A stretch of 34,770 bases of DNA. It comes from Symsagittifera roscoffensis (Eukaryota; Xenacoelomorpha; Acoela; Convolutidae). Numbering within the stretch: position 1 is the stretch's first letter; each line of letters begins with the position of its first letter. A program made the translations under genes and the position numbers. This document shows, piece after piece, positions 19,010 to 28,596 of this stretch. Under the pieces are notes generated by a model. The model made no database searches. It was given only the letters and a program-made list of their open reading frames with translations, and was not told the origin of the DNA. The stretch is taken from positions 1 through 34,770 of the forward strand of contig NW_026971320.1 in assembly GCF_963678635.1 (NCBI RefSeq), in the 5' to 3' direction.

Positions 19010-20790
19010 ACAGGCAACTAAGTAGGTATAGTTAAATAGGTTTAAGTGAAATTAAGTTAAATAGGTAGAAAAAGTAAAGAGAAGTAAATTAATTTAAAAT
19101 TATGTGAGTATGTAGGATTATGTAAATGAAAAAAAGTAAAGAAACAAAGCTTAAGTACATCCATTTAGTTACAGACTTTGAGAAAAAAAGTAACAACGAA
19201 ATTAATTGAAAAGAAGTTAGAGTATGAAGTATTGTTGGGTAAGTTAAGTAAACTAAACGCAAATAAAGTAAAACAAGGTGAAGTAAGCTAAATAGAAGAT
19301 AAGGTAAAGTAAAAATAGGGTAAGGTAAATTAAGTAAGTTTATTGTGAGTTTAGGTAAATACAGTAAAAAAATAGATAAATAAACTAAGACTAATTAAAG
19401 TAAAGCGATGCAAAGTAAATTAGAAGCAGAATTAAAAGTAAAATTAGGTAATATAAGAATTAAACTAAAGTAAAAGAAGTAGGGTGAAGTGAATGAAAGT
19501 AAAGAAGTTCAGTAAAATAGCCCTAATTTAGTTAGGTTTATGTAAAAAAAATTCAAACTGAAAACAAGCAAGTGACTAGGCCGAAAGTAAGTAAGTAAGT
19601 TTGTAAAAAAGGAAGTAAATAATTCAGTAAGAACGTAAGTAGGTATGTGAGTAAGTACGTGAATAAAAAGTAAGTAAGTCAATAGGTAGTTAAAATAGTA
19701 AACAAGTAAGTCAGTAGTATGTAAGTGAGTAAAAAAGTAAGCAAAAAAGTAAGTAGGTAAGTAAGTAAATAAGTAAGCTAGTGAGTAAACGAAAACAAAG
19801 GAAAGTAAGATAAAAATAAGTAGACTGAGATAAAGTGCTGGTAAAACAAAGCAAAGGTGAAGTAATTTAAATTGAAACAAACTAGACTAAAGAAGTGAGC
19901 TAATTAAAAAAAGAAAAACAGACATAATTGTATGACTGTAAGTAAGAAAAGAGTAAGTAAGTATGGGAGTAAGTACGAAAGTCAGCAAGCAAGCAGGTAA
20001 GTAAGTCAGTAAAAAGTAAGATGCTGAGCGAAAAATGAAATAGGTAAATGAGAAAAGAGGTAGGCAAGTAGATTTAAAAGTAAGTAAAGTAGTAAGTATG
20101 TAGGTAAGGAAGCAAGTAAAAAGTCAACAAGTAATTAAGTAATTAGGTAGATAAAAAGTAAGTCAGTAAAAAAAAGTAAGTGAGTAAGCAAGTAACTTAG
20201 TAAGTCGATAAGTAAGTGAATGAGTAAGTAAGAAAAAAAGTAAGTAAGTAATTAGGTAAGTAAAAAGAAAGTCAGTAAGTAAGTAAGTGAAAAAGAAATG
20301 AATAAGTAAGTAGGTAAGTCGGTAAGTAAGTGAGTAAGTAGGTAGGTAAAAAGTAAGTCAGTAAAAAAAGAGTGTGAGTAAGTGAAAAAGAAGTGAGTAA
20401 AAAAGTAACTTAGTAAGTCGGTAAGTAAGTGAGTAATTAAGAACAAAAGTAAGTAGGTAATTAGGTAAGTAAAAAGTAAGTCAGTAAGTAAGTAAGTGAA
20501 AAAGAAGTGAGTATGTAAGTAAGTAAGTAAGTAAATAAGTCGGTAAGCAAGTGATTGAGTAAGTAAGAAAAAAGTAAGTAAGTAATTAGGTAAGTAAAAA
20601 TCAAGTCAGTAAGTAAGTAAGTAAAAAAAAATAAGATAAAGTAAGGGAAAGTGAAGTAAGGTAAAGAAGGAGCGCAAAATGCAAGGGAATTATCAAAGTA
20701 GAGTTCATTAGGTGATGTTGAGTGAAGATAAATTTTTTAAAAAAATGACTAAAGTAAAAAAAGTAAAGTTAGGCAAGTTTAAGTGATCTA
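19010..20790. repeat. Degenerate GTAA/AAGT tetranucleotide field, right arm
   Basis: Mirrored counterpart of 7780-9620. C is scarce on the plus strand. About 50 bp of the length difference between arms arises here through changes in repeat number. Frames in it read as Leu/Thr/Tyr strings on the minus strand and were not called. Confidence 0.87.
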
Positions 20791-21008
20791 TGCTTGTTGT
20801 TTTGTCTGTCTGTATGAATCCAAGTATGTGTGTATAATTGTATGCATCTATGTAGACTGCATTGATGTTAGTATATAAGTGAAAAGTATGTTGGCAAGTT
20901 AGTTTTTAAGTTTCAACTAAGTATGAAATTACGTATATTGAAGTAAAGTAATGTCAAGTAAAGTAAAGTAAAATTAAAAAACCCAAAGCATAACATTGAT
21001 CAAGAGAG

Positions 21009-22227
21009 ATCAATGGTTTGTAGACATGTGGTGGTGTGCACATGGCAGAGCTAGAGACTGCCAGTGTTCAAAAGTTAACTGCATGCGATTGTGCAGGTAA
21101 ACTAATCAATGACAGACTTGGTTTTTTCAAGTTATTGAAAAGACAGTAAACTTTTCCACCCGAATGGCCCAGAAAACTGTGGTTAGAAAACCCGGGCAAC
21201 ATATAACAGTACGTTGGACACTCCTGTTAAGTTCAAATTCATATTTAAATACGGCTGCATCGTGCAAAAAAGCGTGCAATAATATAAACTTGGAGTCGTT
21301 CACGTATTTTCCCAAGGAACAGTTTTTCATACCAATTAGGCCGCCATAAAGTCTCAACCTAATTTAAACGACGCAAATATGCTTTTTAGAATTAACAAAG
21401 AGTGAGAAAAAGAAAGAAAAAATTCTTTGGTTAGAACTGTCATAGTAAGTTTATTTTAAGGACGTATAAATTTCTTGAGTTATTTCTGAATCAATTGGAA
21501 AAACTCAGTTTTTCCCAATTTCATTGTTTTTTCCAGCGCCTCTCCGAGCTGCTAAATATCCGCCAGCGAAGATAAAAGATACCTAGCAGATACTTTTAGA
21601 CTTGTCTAGTTTCCGGTGGTAAATAACTAAATGAAGTACCGGAAACACTTTTGATTTGTAGAAATGCACCAAGTTTTTGACAAAAGCTCGGTGCATTTTT
21701 TGATATTCTTTTATTCATTTCCTTTTTCTACTCGTCTTTTTCCCCACTGAAACTTCCATTACCCTCTAGAGAAACACAGCATACTGTTTTTCCCCGGTTT
21801 GGAACCTTCAGTTTTTTGTATAGTTGAAAATCCTCTAAAATGTTTAAGTTAATTATCAATATCTTAAAAACACCAAGTTCCCTCGAATTTCAATTTTCTC
21901 GTTTCGAAATTTGGCAAATTTATCATTTGCTATAACTTGCCCAGAAACGGCCGCCGCCTTTGGAGAGTTTTTTCAATTTACTGCCTTTTCACCATAAAAT
22001 ATAGGTCAAGTTAAGGAATTAGTTTCCTGCTGCTAACAGTTAAGCTACGCTGCCAAAGTTGCCGGCGAATTTTTATTATATACCATAAAATTCAATTCCC
22101 CGCTTACTAACAAATGTCAAATAGATCGAAAGTTCATTTGCCTGAAACAAATATAACAATTAAAATGATTCTTATAATTAACCAGGACGAATAATTAGGA
22201 CCACAAAATTTGGAATTAGAAAGATTT
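21009..22227. repeat. Outer arm segment, right (highly conserved between arms)
   Basis: Mirrored counterpart of 5998-7219. It contains the copies of the two overlapping small frames (21357-21127 minus, 76 codons; 21164-21349 plus, 61 codons). The inner edge is the deletion junction at about 21005-21010. Confidence 0.75.
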
Positions 22228-22445
22228 TTGTATCGTGTCCCTTGTTGTTAAGCCAAACTAAGCAAGATCCTAAGTAGGGGAACCTCTGCTTTTTGGGTGG
22301 AAAATTTCTTTCATTTACGAAATCCTAGGATGAGGGTCCTCCAAAAAGATAAGGACCCCCTTCCTAGGATTTTGCTTTATGTGAGGACCCACCCCCCCCC
22401 CCCTTAGGAAGGACCCCCCCCCTTAGGATCCGGGACACGATACAA
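22228..22445. repeat. Right terminal hairpin module
   Basis: Inverted copy of 5783-5997: TTGTATCGTGTCCC at 22228-22241 and GGGACACGATACAA at 22432-22445. It has a C13 run where the left copy has G10, so the homopolymer has changed length since the arms formed (or sequencing is imprecise there). Confidence 0.8.
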
Positions 22446-22452
22446 TACTACT

Positions 22453-22458
22453 GATATA
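22453..22458. repeat. Target-site duplication, right copy (GATATA)
   Basis: Direct repeat of 5770-5775, immediately outside the right tip ...CAATACTACT. Beyond it the sequence returns to the integrase gene of element A. Confidence 0.8.
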
Positions 22459-22990
22459 AACGAACATTTATTATACATCTGAGGTAACCTTCGACTAAAC
22501 CATTAATCCATTGGGCATGAGACGTTCGGAGTATACATTTTATGTTATAAGGATGGTTTTATGTGATGAATTCTTGATTTATGAATTCAGTGCCTTATCT
22601 GTAACAAGGATATCTGATTATCCAAAAGTTGCTATGCAGTGCTCATAGAGTGTTGTATTTGCGTAATAAGAATCACAATTAAGTACAGGGTTGAGTGCTA
22701 CATAGTGTAAAAATGTATATAAACAAAGTGTGTAAAATTTTTTTAGCCATATTTAAAAATGAGTTTCCTCCTGAGGAGGGGGATATCAGTCATTTTGTAT
22801 CAAATGAGATTCAGTTGTTAAAATATAAACGTTGGCCTTTGAAGTCTTGTTTTTCTGCTACATCTCTTTGATGTGGGTGTAGTTTATTTGAGTGGCAGGT
22901 TATGCAATCGTTGCATATTACTTTAAACCAAAAAGATGCATTTGGAAAGTAAAAAAAATTAATCAAACTTGAGTTTTTTTCTTTCTACAG
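22459..22990 (-). pseudogene. Element A: Ty3/Gypsy integrase, N-terminal half
   Basis: Minus-strand reading gives the end of the zinc-binding domain (ICNDCITCHSN, about 22895-22920). The DDE positions follow: ISFDTK (first Asp, 22793-22810), ILVTDKALNS (second Asp, about 22597-22605) and NGLVEGYLRC (Glu, 22470-22505), each in a different or interrupted frame. The gene then runs into the fold-back element and resumes at 5769 with the second half. All three catalytic residues can still be seen, but stops and shifts (for example after YFNN and after DTK) make it a pseudogene. Family: Ty3/Gypsy-type retroelement integrase. Confidence 0.82.
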
Positions 22991-23241
22991 TTACTTTTGT
23001 TTTAAAGGAGAGTGAAATATGAGAAGCTAGGAGCATGATAAATAAGGATAGACAAGATAATTTTAATTCAGATGTTTGGTATTCCGAAATTTCGGTGTTT
23101 TTGTTTGTGGATGTGTTATTAATTCTCTGTAGTATCTGAGAATTGTTCCGTTTCCTAGAACTGTGATATCTGTTTTTACGTTTTTTTTTTATTTTTGCGC
23201 CAAGACTTTAGTTTTCTTAAGACTGCGTCATAGTTGTGATA

Positions 23242-23442
23242 TTACTGAAGTAGTTCCTGTGTCATTTTTACTACGGCTGGTAGAAAATTTTTTTCAATTT
23301 CTGTTTTTGAGAGAGATATCTTGTCTGAAGGGTCATGTAGATTTTTCGTGTATTTTGAGTCTAAATCTGGGGGTCCCGATAAATTTATAATATCAGTTAA
23401 GTTTTCATTTTCTGCTAAGGGAAACATGTCTGTCCTAAACAT
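23242..23442 (-). pseudogene. Element A: RNase H-integrase linker
   Basis: An open stretch of 66 codons reading PLAENENLTDIINLSGPPDL, followed by a hydrophilic Ser/Lys/Asp-rich part. It sits between the RNase H remnant (upstream, about 23460-23660) and the integrase zinc-binding segment, where Gypsy-type polyproteins have a variable linker. It has no catalytic motif. The frame matches neither neighbour, consistent with decay. Confidence 0.5.
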
Positions 23443-23870
23443 TTTTTGTTTAAGTTATTTTTGTTGTGTATTGTTCTTGATCCAAGATGAATATGGTATT
23501 TCCTCATAAGTGTAGAGATTTCAAGTTCGCATTGTGTAAATAGTCTTAATTTGCTGGGATAAAATTCAATTTGCTAGATTGTAATCATGCTGCGCCGATT
23601 CCAAAACTGTTGGCTTCGCACATAGAATGAAATGGCTGAAATCGATCTGGGATTGTATTTCATATTCGTTCAGTGGAAACGTTTTATTTTCATCATATCC
23701 TTTTTTGTGTTCTGTCGTCAATTCAAAATCTATTTTTTGTCTGAAGAAAATATAAAAGATGATCTTCAGTATAAAAGCATTTTATAGACGTTTTTACTTA
23801 AAAAGGTTTAGTATTTCAAGAAGTTTTGGGATTTTCTTTTCATTGATGGAGTTTGAGGTTTTCTGGTTGC
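23443..23870 (-). pseudogene. Element A: RT thumb and RNase H remnant
   Basis: From upstream, KKIPKLLEILNLFK-like sequence (about 23850-23800) and an aromatic-rich connection lead into FHSMCEANSFGIGAA (23588-23636). The last resembles the first RNase H block (usually C-D-A-S) with the catalytic Asp replaced by Glu. RLFTQCELEISTLMR follows at about 23570-23510. The rest of RNase H is missing before the linker at 23442, indicating an internal deletion. Inactive. Confidence 0.65.
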
Positions 23871-24720
23871 GTCCGTGTGGCATTTTAAAGGAGTGTTTGT
23901 TCTTCCTTCAATAATGTTTCCAAGGAATTTTACACGAGTAAGAACGAAATGTTATTCATCTGTGGCTGCCTTCTTGTTTTCCTTAAGTAGTATTTGGTGA
24001 TATTTTTCCAATACTTCAAACATGTTTTGTTTGTGGTTGCATGAAACCATCGTCCAAATAGGTTTTAACCTTCTTGCTGAGAAAAGGTTGTCAACAAAAT
24101 TTTTCTCAAATTTTTTCAACAATTAAAATAGTGTTGTTTATTTCCAATCACGAACTGTGATAAGCGTCGTGATTTTTGTCTGGTGGCATTTGATTTCACG
24201 TGCTGTTCATATCAACTGTTGTAAAGCTTTGTCCATTTATTTTAGCGAGAATTATTTGAACTGGTTTTATAGACCATCTATATTTAGATTCACGAACAAG
24301 TGAACTGAGGTATCTAACATCTGGAACAATTTTATTGAGTCTCCTTTAGCGAGAAAAATAACGGAGATTTAAATGTGTTTCCTTTGGGTTGTTCATCTTT
24401 ATGATCTGGAGAAATTGTTTTGTATTGTTCTAAGATATCTATTAATCTATTGAATCTATCTTGTAAGTGAATTGAAGCTTTTTTGGCTCGTTGTTTTTGA
24501 AAAGTGCGTCAGGACTTAGAGGTAGATGTAGTGGTGAATTTTTCCTTCCAATATCAAATTTAGATGTACCAGAAACTTTTGTGTTTTTAAGTAGTTCTGA
24601 TAACTGTACAAAATCTTGTTGTGTAACTTAAAAGTGTTTGAAAACTGTAAAAATTTTTTGTTGCTTGAGGTAATATTTTCAAATTTGGAAAGTTGGTTTA
24701 AAATTAGTTTCTTTTTTGTG
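23871..24720 (-). pseudogene. Element A: Ty3/Gypsy reverse transcriptase
   Basis: Minus-strand motifs in order: LSELLKNTKVSGTSKF and FDIGRKNSPLHLPLSPDA (about 24620-24530, pre-RT spacer); VRESKYRWSIKPVQIILAKI (about 24295-24235, fingers); TTVDMNST (24201-24222, motif A with the first catalytic Asp); YLDDGFMQ (about 24037-24060, motif C, the YxDD box); and TRVKFLGNIIEGRTNTPLK (23885-23940, the FLG primer-grip block). Spacing between motifs A and C is slightly short and several stops intervene (for example after MNST), so the enzyme is dead. Together with the integrase this identifies element A as a Ty3/Gypsy-type retroelement on the minus strand. Confidence 0.85.
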
Positions 24721-24960
24721 AAGTGATCGGTATTTCGTTTTGAAATCCCTAATTATATTATTCTTCGATATTTCTTCCTTGGGAATTAATGATTGACATA
24801 GATCTAAAATTTTGAAGAAATTATTTACTCTATATGTACAATATCCTGAAAATAATAGGGGTAACGTTATTTTTTATGGGGAGTTTTTGAATACGTGCGA
24901 AGAAATTGTATCTGAAATTTGGTTTTATGTGTATTTGGTTGATGAGTTTGTTATTCGAAA
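24721..24960 (-). pseudogene. Element A: region upstream of RT (remnant)
   Basis: The minus strand is coding-like (TNPETFSNNKLINQIHIKPN, then LPIKNNVTPIIF, about 24965-24850) and lies where protease or the pre-RT spacer would be. No Asp-Thr/Ser-Gly active site was found. Element A cannot be followed beyond about 24960, where plus-strand coding sequence begins; gag is missing or lost. Confidence 0.4.
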
Positions 24961-24989
24961 ATGTTTCTGGATTGGTTTGAATTGAAGGT

Positions 24990-25336
24990 CGGGCATTGTG
25001 TCAGTCGGTCATATTTGGAAGTATTACCTTGAGAAAACGTTTAGTCTTGATTTTGGGGAGAATCGCAGTTTTTCAAAAAATCCAATTGAGCATGTAATGC
25101 TCAGAAGTTGTACGGAAATTGGTCGAGAAAATCCCAGAGGACATACTAAGACGGACTACGTTTCGAAGAATAAAGTGACATTCATGAAATAATTCGAACA
25201 CCTAGGACCAGATCAAGAGTCCGAGGAATGGTCGAAATCAGAAGGAGACAATGAGGAAGATAGTTTGTCCGGGGATTCGGAAAACTGGGAGGATGACTCA
25301 GAGAAGAGTGGTGATGGCCCAGACTGTCGGGAATAG
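24990..25336 (+). pseudogene. Plus-strand coding remnant with acidic domain
   Basis: An open frame (MSVGHIWKYYLEKTFSLDFG) runs to a stop at 25190 and then continues in frame through a strongly acidic, Ser-rich stretch (EEWSKSEGDNEEDSLSGDSE, about 25228-25290) to a second stop near 25335. The phrase RGHTKTDYVSKNKVTF followed by an acidic patch resembles the charged linker between RNase H and integrase of element B-like Gypsy polyproteins, so it may be a fragment of another copy of that family. That identification is tentative. Confidence 0.35.
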
Positions 25337-25649
25337 ACAGTTTATTTGGATTTCAAAGGCAAAATACCCCATAAGACCGCTAGTAGGGGGAAGGAATAAC
25401 GCGTGACAGTCAGGTACCAGACAATTTTTAAGAAAGACGGCTTAGGTTGCCTAAAAGTTTTTGGTTTACTTACTTATAAGGTTTTTGAAACTTTCATTAC
25501 CATTGGAGTTTTCAAAATTTTACGTTTTTGCTCCAGATTTCAGAGAATTTTAATGAACCAGTTAAAATTACAAACTAACGAACAAGTCGTATTTCGAACT
25601 TCATCTGATTGAAAAATGGAAGGTAGTTTCAGGGGAGTTAGTAAAAAAA

Positions 25650-25990
25650 ATTCTAGGAGGGTTCAGAAAAGTCCTGGGACAACAACGAAATGTTCCAACA
25701 CATGAGGGAAGGGTCCCAGGAGGGTTCAGAAAAGTCCTGGGACAGCAACGAAGGGTACCAACACTTGAGCAAAGGACCCTAGGGGCGTTCAGAAAAGTCC
25801 TGGGAGAGTGAAGAGGTGTTCCAAAAGAACATTAAGGGTTCTAATAGAGTACATAAAAGTATCAGGACCGTACCAAAGTGTACCAAGACCACATCGAAGT
25901 ATCCCAACATTTGAGCGAAGGGTCCTAGGAGAGTACCAAGAAATCCTGGGACGGTATTAAGTCATTCCAAAACTGAAGCGAAGGGTCCTA
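25650..25990. repeat. 63-bp tandem array (about 5 units)
   Basis: The phrase GGTTCAGAAAAGTCCTGGGA starts at 25660 and 25723, and a variant (CGTTCAGAAAAGTCCTGGGA) at about 25786: an exact 63-bp period. Two more diverged units follow (AGTACATAAAAGTATCAGGA, AGTACCAAGAAATCCTGGGA). GGTCC(C/T)AGGA and TTCCAACA(C/T)TTGAGC recur in each unit. The period is a multiple of three, but stops occur in every unit in the frame that reads VQKSPG. It lies about 280 bp upstream of the gag start of element B. Confidence 0.87.
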
Positions 25991-26265
25991 AGGCCTGAAC
26001 TTGACCTAGATTCGAAACTGATTTAGAAAAACTCGACAGGCTTTAGTTTTTTAAAACATTAGGTTTTTTTTATAATTTCAATCGGATTCTACAATAGAGA
26101 CTTGTAAAAATTAAATTTGTAAATGAAAACAATTATGTTAAAAAATTTTGAAGCGAAATACGGTATCGTTAACTGAAAGAAGGGGAACAGGACTTAAGCA
26201 AAATCAAACCTCGGAAAATAACACCATCAATTCTCAAAGTAATTAGAAGGAATACTTCAGTGAAG
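25991..26265. other. Noncoding stretch upstream of element B gag
   Basis: AT-rich, with T-runs at about 26045-26080. I looked for a primer-binding site and a 5' LTR boundary and did not see a convincing one; it does not match the candidate 3' LTR at 34435. Probably the element B leader, with the 5' LTR lost or diverged. Confidence 0.35.
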
Positions 26266-27575
26266 ATGGTCAGTACTAGAAGCATACAAGAACACTAGGC
26301 CAATGAGGAAGCAATGGAAGGACCGACTGTACCGGCTAGAAAAACCGACCTTGAGACACCAGATCAGAGTTTTGACGGGTGGAAAGAAAGGCGATTCAAT
26401 CAACACCAATGTCAAATGCAGAAGAACAGGAGAAAAAAAACTGCAGAGTTCTCACCAATAGGTAATGTAGACGAAAGAAAAAAAACCACGCGCCGGTAAC
26501 GATAAAAGACGATTCTCAAACTAAACGAACGTCGTTCACAGAGACTATTGCAGCAAGGGTCGGATTGAAACTAGAAGAGAAGGAGGATGTAGTGCCAACG
26601 ACCGAGAAAGGCAAAATGTTTGAAACTTTTTTCCCTAATTACAACAGAAGCCAATCAAGACGAAAAGCAGGTCACACATGGAGTAACGGCTAACCAAGAA
26701 AAAACAAATCAAGGAAGACCGACAAGAGCTTAAAAAAAGGAAGTAAGACACAACAAGTTTGAGAACGTACACAACTACTTTATCCTGGCAAGGACGACAG
26801 GAGAGAAGCTGCATCAGACAAGGTTGAGGCTACCGACAAAGAGCGAGAGAAACATATAAAGAATGATATGGATGAGATGAAGAAACGGTATGACATCGTG
26901 AATGAGAAGTTGGAATCTAGAGACCAGAAGTGATACAATGGGCAAGGATGAAGCTGAAAGTTTTTATGCCATACAGTCCAAACTGGGTGCACTCTTGAAA
27001 AATTCAATAGCCCAAGATAAATTAGTGGTGGAAAAGCCATCCGGCACTAGGGTCGACTTCGTGGAACCACAACGAAAAAAAAACGGGAATGTACACCGTG
27101 AACACGGATTGATAGCAACATGGCGTCCAAAGAGACAAGTACCACCATGAAGGTGGAAACCTCAAACTCAACAATGGAGTCAGAGGACTCAGGGTCACAT
27201 ACGAGTGTACAACCGGATGCCATGATGTGGGCCACTACCTGGGAAATGATGAACAAGACGCTTGTATCATTCTCAACCAGGAACACATACTCAAGTGACA
27301 CACTCAGTGGGAAGTCCCGGAAAACCTTCAAAAAACCCAAGGAATTCAACAACAATTCAGATGGTTGAATTGATGCAAGGGTTGAGGTAGTGAGACTATA
27401 TCTAGAATATGATAAATTGAACGACGAAAGGCAAGCGTGCACAGTAATTCCAAGAAACTTAGAAGGCACTGCACTAAAATGGCTGGTAGCAAAGAAAGAA
27501 GAGGAGCGTGATACAGCGGAGAAAATCTTCGAGATACTGTTGAATCGATTCGGAGATAAATGTACTGTATTTTGA
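26266..27575 (+). pseudogene. Element B: gag (N-terminal region and capsid)
   Basis: The start MVSTRSIQEH at 26266 is followed by a stop and then EGPTVPARKTDLETPDQSFD (from 26317) and a hydrophilic, Lys/Glu-rich, probably coiled-coil part (HIKNDMDEMKKRYDIVNEKL, about 26855-26915). The capsid part runs from TWEMMNKTLVSF (27240) through RKTFKKPKEFNNNSDG, a stop at 27366, then RLYLEYDKLNDERQ and GTALKWLVAKKEEERD (27460-27510) to IFEILLNRFGDK. ALKW and the preceding LEYD...A...L pattern match the Retrotrans_gag-type capsid of Ty3/Gypsy elements. It is broken by at least three stops. The zinc-knuckle region is absent downstream. Confidence 0.75.
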
Positions 27576-28090
27576 TTTGGGAGGCGGTGAAGAATCAAAA
27601 TCACCCGAAAAAAAACTAGCACTGGCCGCAATACAAAAAACTAGAAAGCTGAAAATGATTTGAACAACAAAGAAGCAGTGGCTGTTAAATATAAACAAAG
27701 ACAGTGAAGGCCGTGACACAAAACAAAGATGCCACGGGGGCCGAGAAGAGAAATTCTATAGAGATAAACTACGAGAGGGCAGATGCAGAGGCGATTAACA
27801 AATTGAAACAAGACTTGGCGACCAAAGAAATCGAACAAAGGCTGAAACAAGAAATAGAAAAACAAAGCTGAATTAAACACTCCATGTGACAAGACCAGAG
27901 CCAGAGACCGGATAGAACTCAATGAGCAGGAGCTCAATGAACTTAAAATTATCATTAAACTGTGGTAACTCAACTTGTGGTCGAGTTTTTTGGTGATGGA
28001 GATCTAGATGAGTTCGACCAATTCATTTTAGGCAAAGATTTTAGCAGGAGGTTCGATGTAACAATTGGTCTTAACAATTAGAAACCAGGA
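27576..28090 (+). pseudogene. Element B: gag C-terminus and protease remnant
   Basis: Pieces in different frames: EAVKNQNHPKKK-like sequence just after 27576, then LALAAIQKTRK (27616-27650); EAINKLKQDLATKEIEQRLK (27787-27850), a likely helical gag end; and at about 28010-28050 DQFILGKDFSRRFDVTIGLN, which matches the C-terminal flap and helix block (ILG.DF...F...ID) of retroviral-type aspartic proteases. The active-site DTG segment is missing, so a deletion lies near 27965-27985. Nonfunctional. Confidence 0.6.
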
Positions 28091-28119
28091 AAGGAAGTAC
28101 GTAATTAAACCGATTTAAC

Positions 28120-28592
28120 ATTTCAGGGGAAGGTAACAGACGAACAGCTCGAAGCCATCAAGGACTTTCTAGATAGGGATAAGGATGTTTTTTCGAGACA
28201 TAAAGCAAACAGTAGATGCCGCAACTTTGTTGAATATGAAATAGAGCTAGAAGAATGGGCGGTGCCCCATGGGAAGAGGGCGAGGCGTATGACTCCAAAC
28301 AAATCGAATGCATGTAGAGACCCTACTAGAGTATGACATGATAGAACCATCCAAATCACCGTGGGCGTGTGGAGTAGTGATGGCTAAAAAAAGGAGACCA
28401 ACTTAAGTTTTGTTGTGACTTCCAATATCTGAAATCCGTCACCGTGAAGAATAAAATACCCATACCTTTGATAGATGAGAGTCTTTCAAATTTGAGTGAC
28501 GCAAAATTTTTCACAACTCTTGATATAGGGTCGGCCTTTTGGCAGGTACCACTGAGGAAGCAAGACAGGGACAAGACGGGTTTTGCATGATA
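28120..28592 (+). pseudogene. Element B: reverse transcriptase, N-terminal part only
   Basis: Starts with DEQLEAIKDFLDRDKDVFSR (about 28137-28196), the classic pre-RT block, then EYEIELEEWAVPHGKRARRM (about 28228-28290), LLEYDMIEPSKSPWACGVVM (28324-28383, in another frame) and TTLDIGSAFWQVPLRK (28515-28562), the motif A block with the first catalytic Asp. The sequence then reads DRDKTGF and stops. Motif C (YxDD) and all of RNase H are absent: the next recognisable sequence already belongs to the linker before integrase. This is a large internal deletion, not just point decay. Confidence 0.85.
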
Positions 28593-28596
28593 AGTT

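Larger units (their letters stand above)
5776..22452. mobile_element. Giant fold-back (fully palindromic) mobile element, 16,677 bp
   Basis: The whole interval is one inverted repeat. The left tip AGTAGTATTGTATCGTGTCC is the reverse complement of the right tip, and matching segments can be followed inwards to 14373/14441: the 76-codon ORF at 6868-7098 against 21127-21357, the start of the GGAT field at 9925 against 18690, TTTGGACCTAGGACTGG at 11691 against 16921, and GGTTCTGCTCACACC at 14199 against 14610. The left arm is 8,598 bp, the right arm 8,012 bp and the spacer 67 nt. A direct GATATA flanks both ends, and the insertion splits the integrase of element A. No transposase, DNA polymerase, capsid or tyrosine recombinase motif was seen, so it is probably non-autonomous. 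Known fold-back elements (Drosophila FB, sea-urchin TU) also have arms of short tandem repeats but are much smaller. Confidence 0.9.
14441..22452. repeat. Right arm of the fold-back element
   Basis: 8,012 bp, the reverse complement of the left arm with the same order of modules. It is about 590 bp shorter, mainly through loss of the 343-bp segment, fewer ~217-bp units and shorter tetranucleotide fields. Substitutions and indels differ from the left arm throughout, so it is not a copied assembly duplicate. Confidence 0.88.

Noticed and set aside
5776-22452. The palindrome as an assembly or hairpin-read artefact
   Set aside because: The arms differ by many substitutions and several discrete indels, the two flanks are different parts of one integrase gene, and a 6-bp target duplication borders the tips. 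An artefact would give near-identical arms and a mirrored flank.
27047-27631. 194-codon minus-strand frame
   Set aside because: Shadow of the gag capsid coding region on the plus strand.
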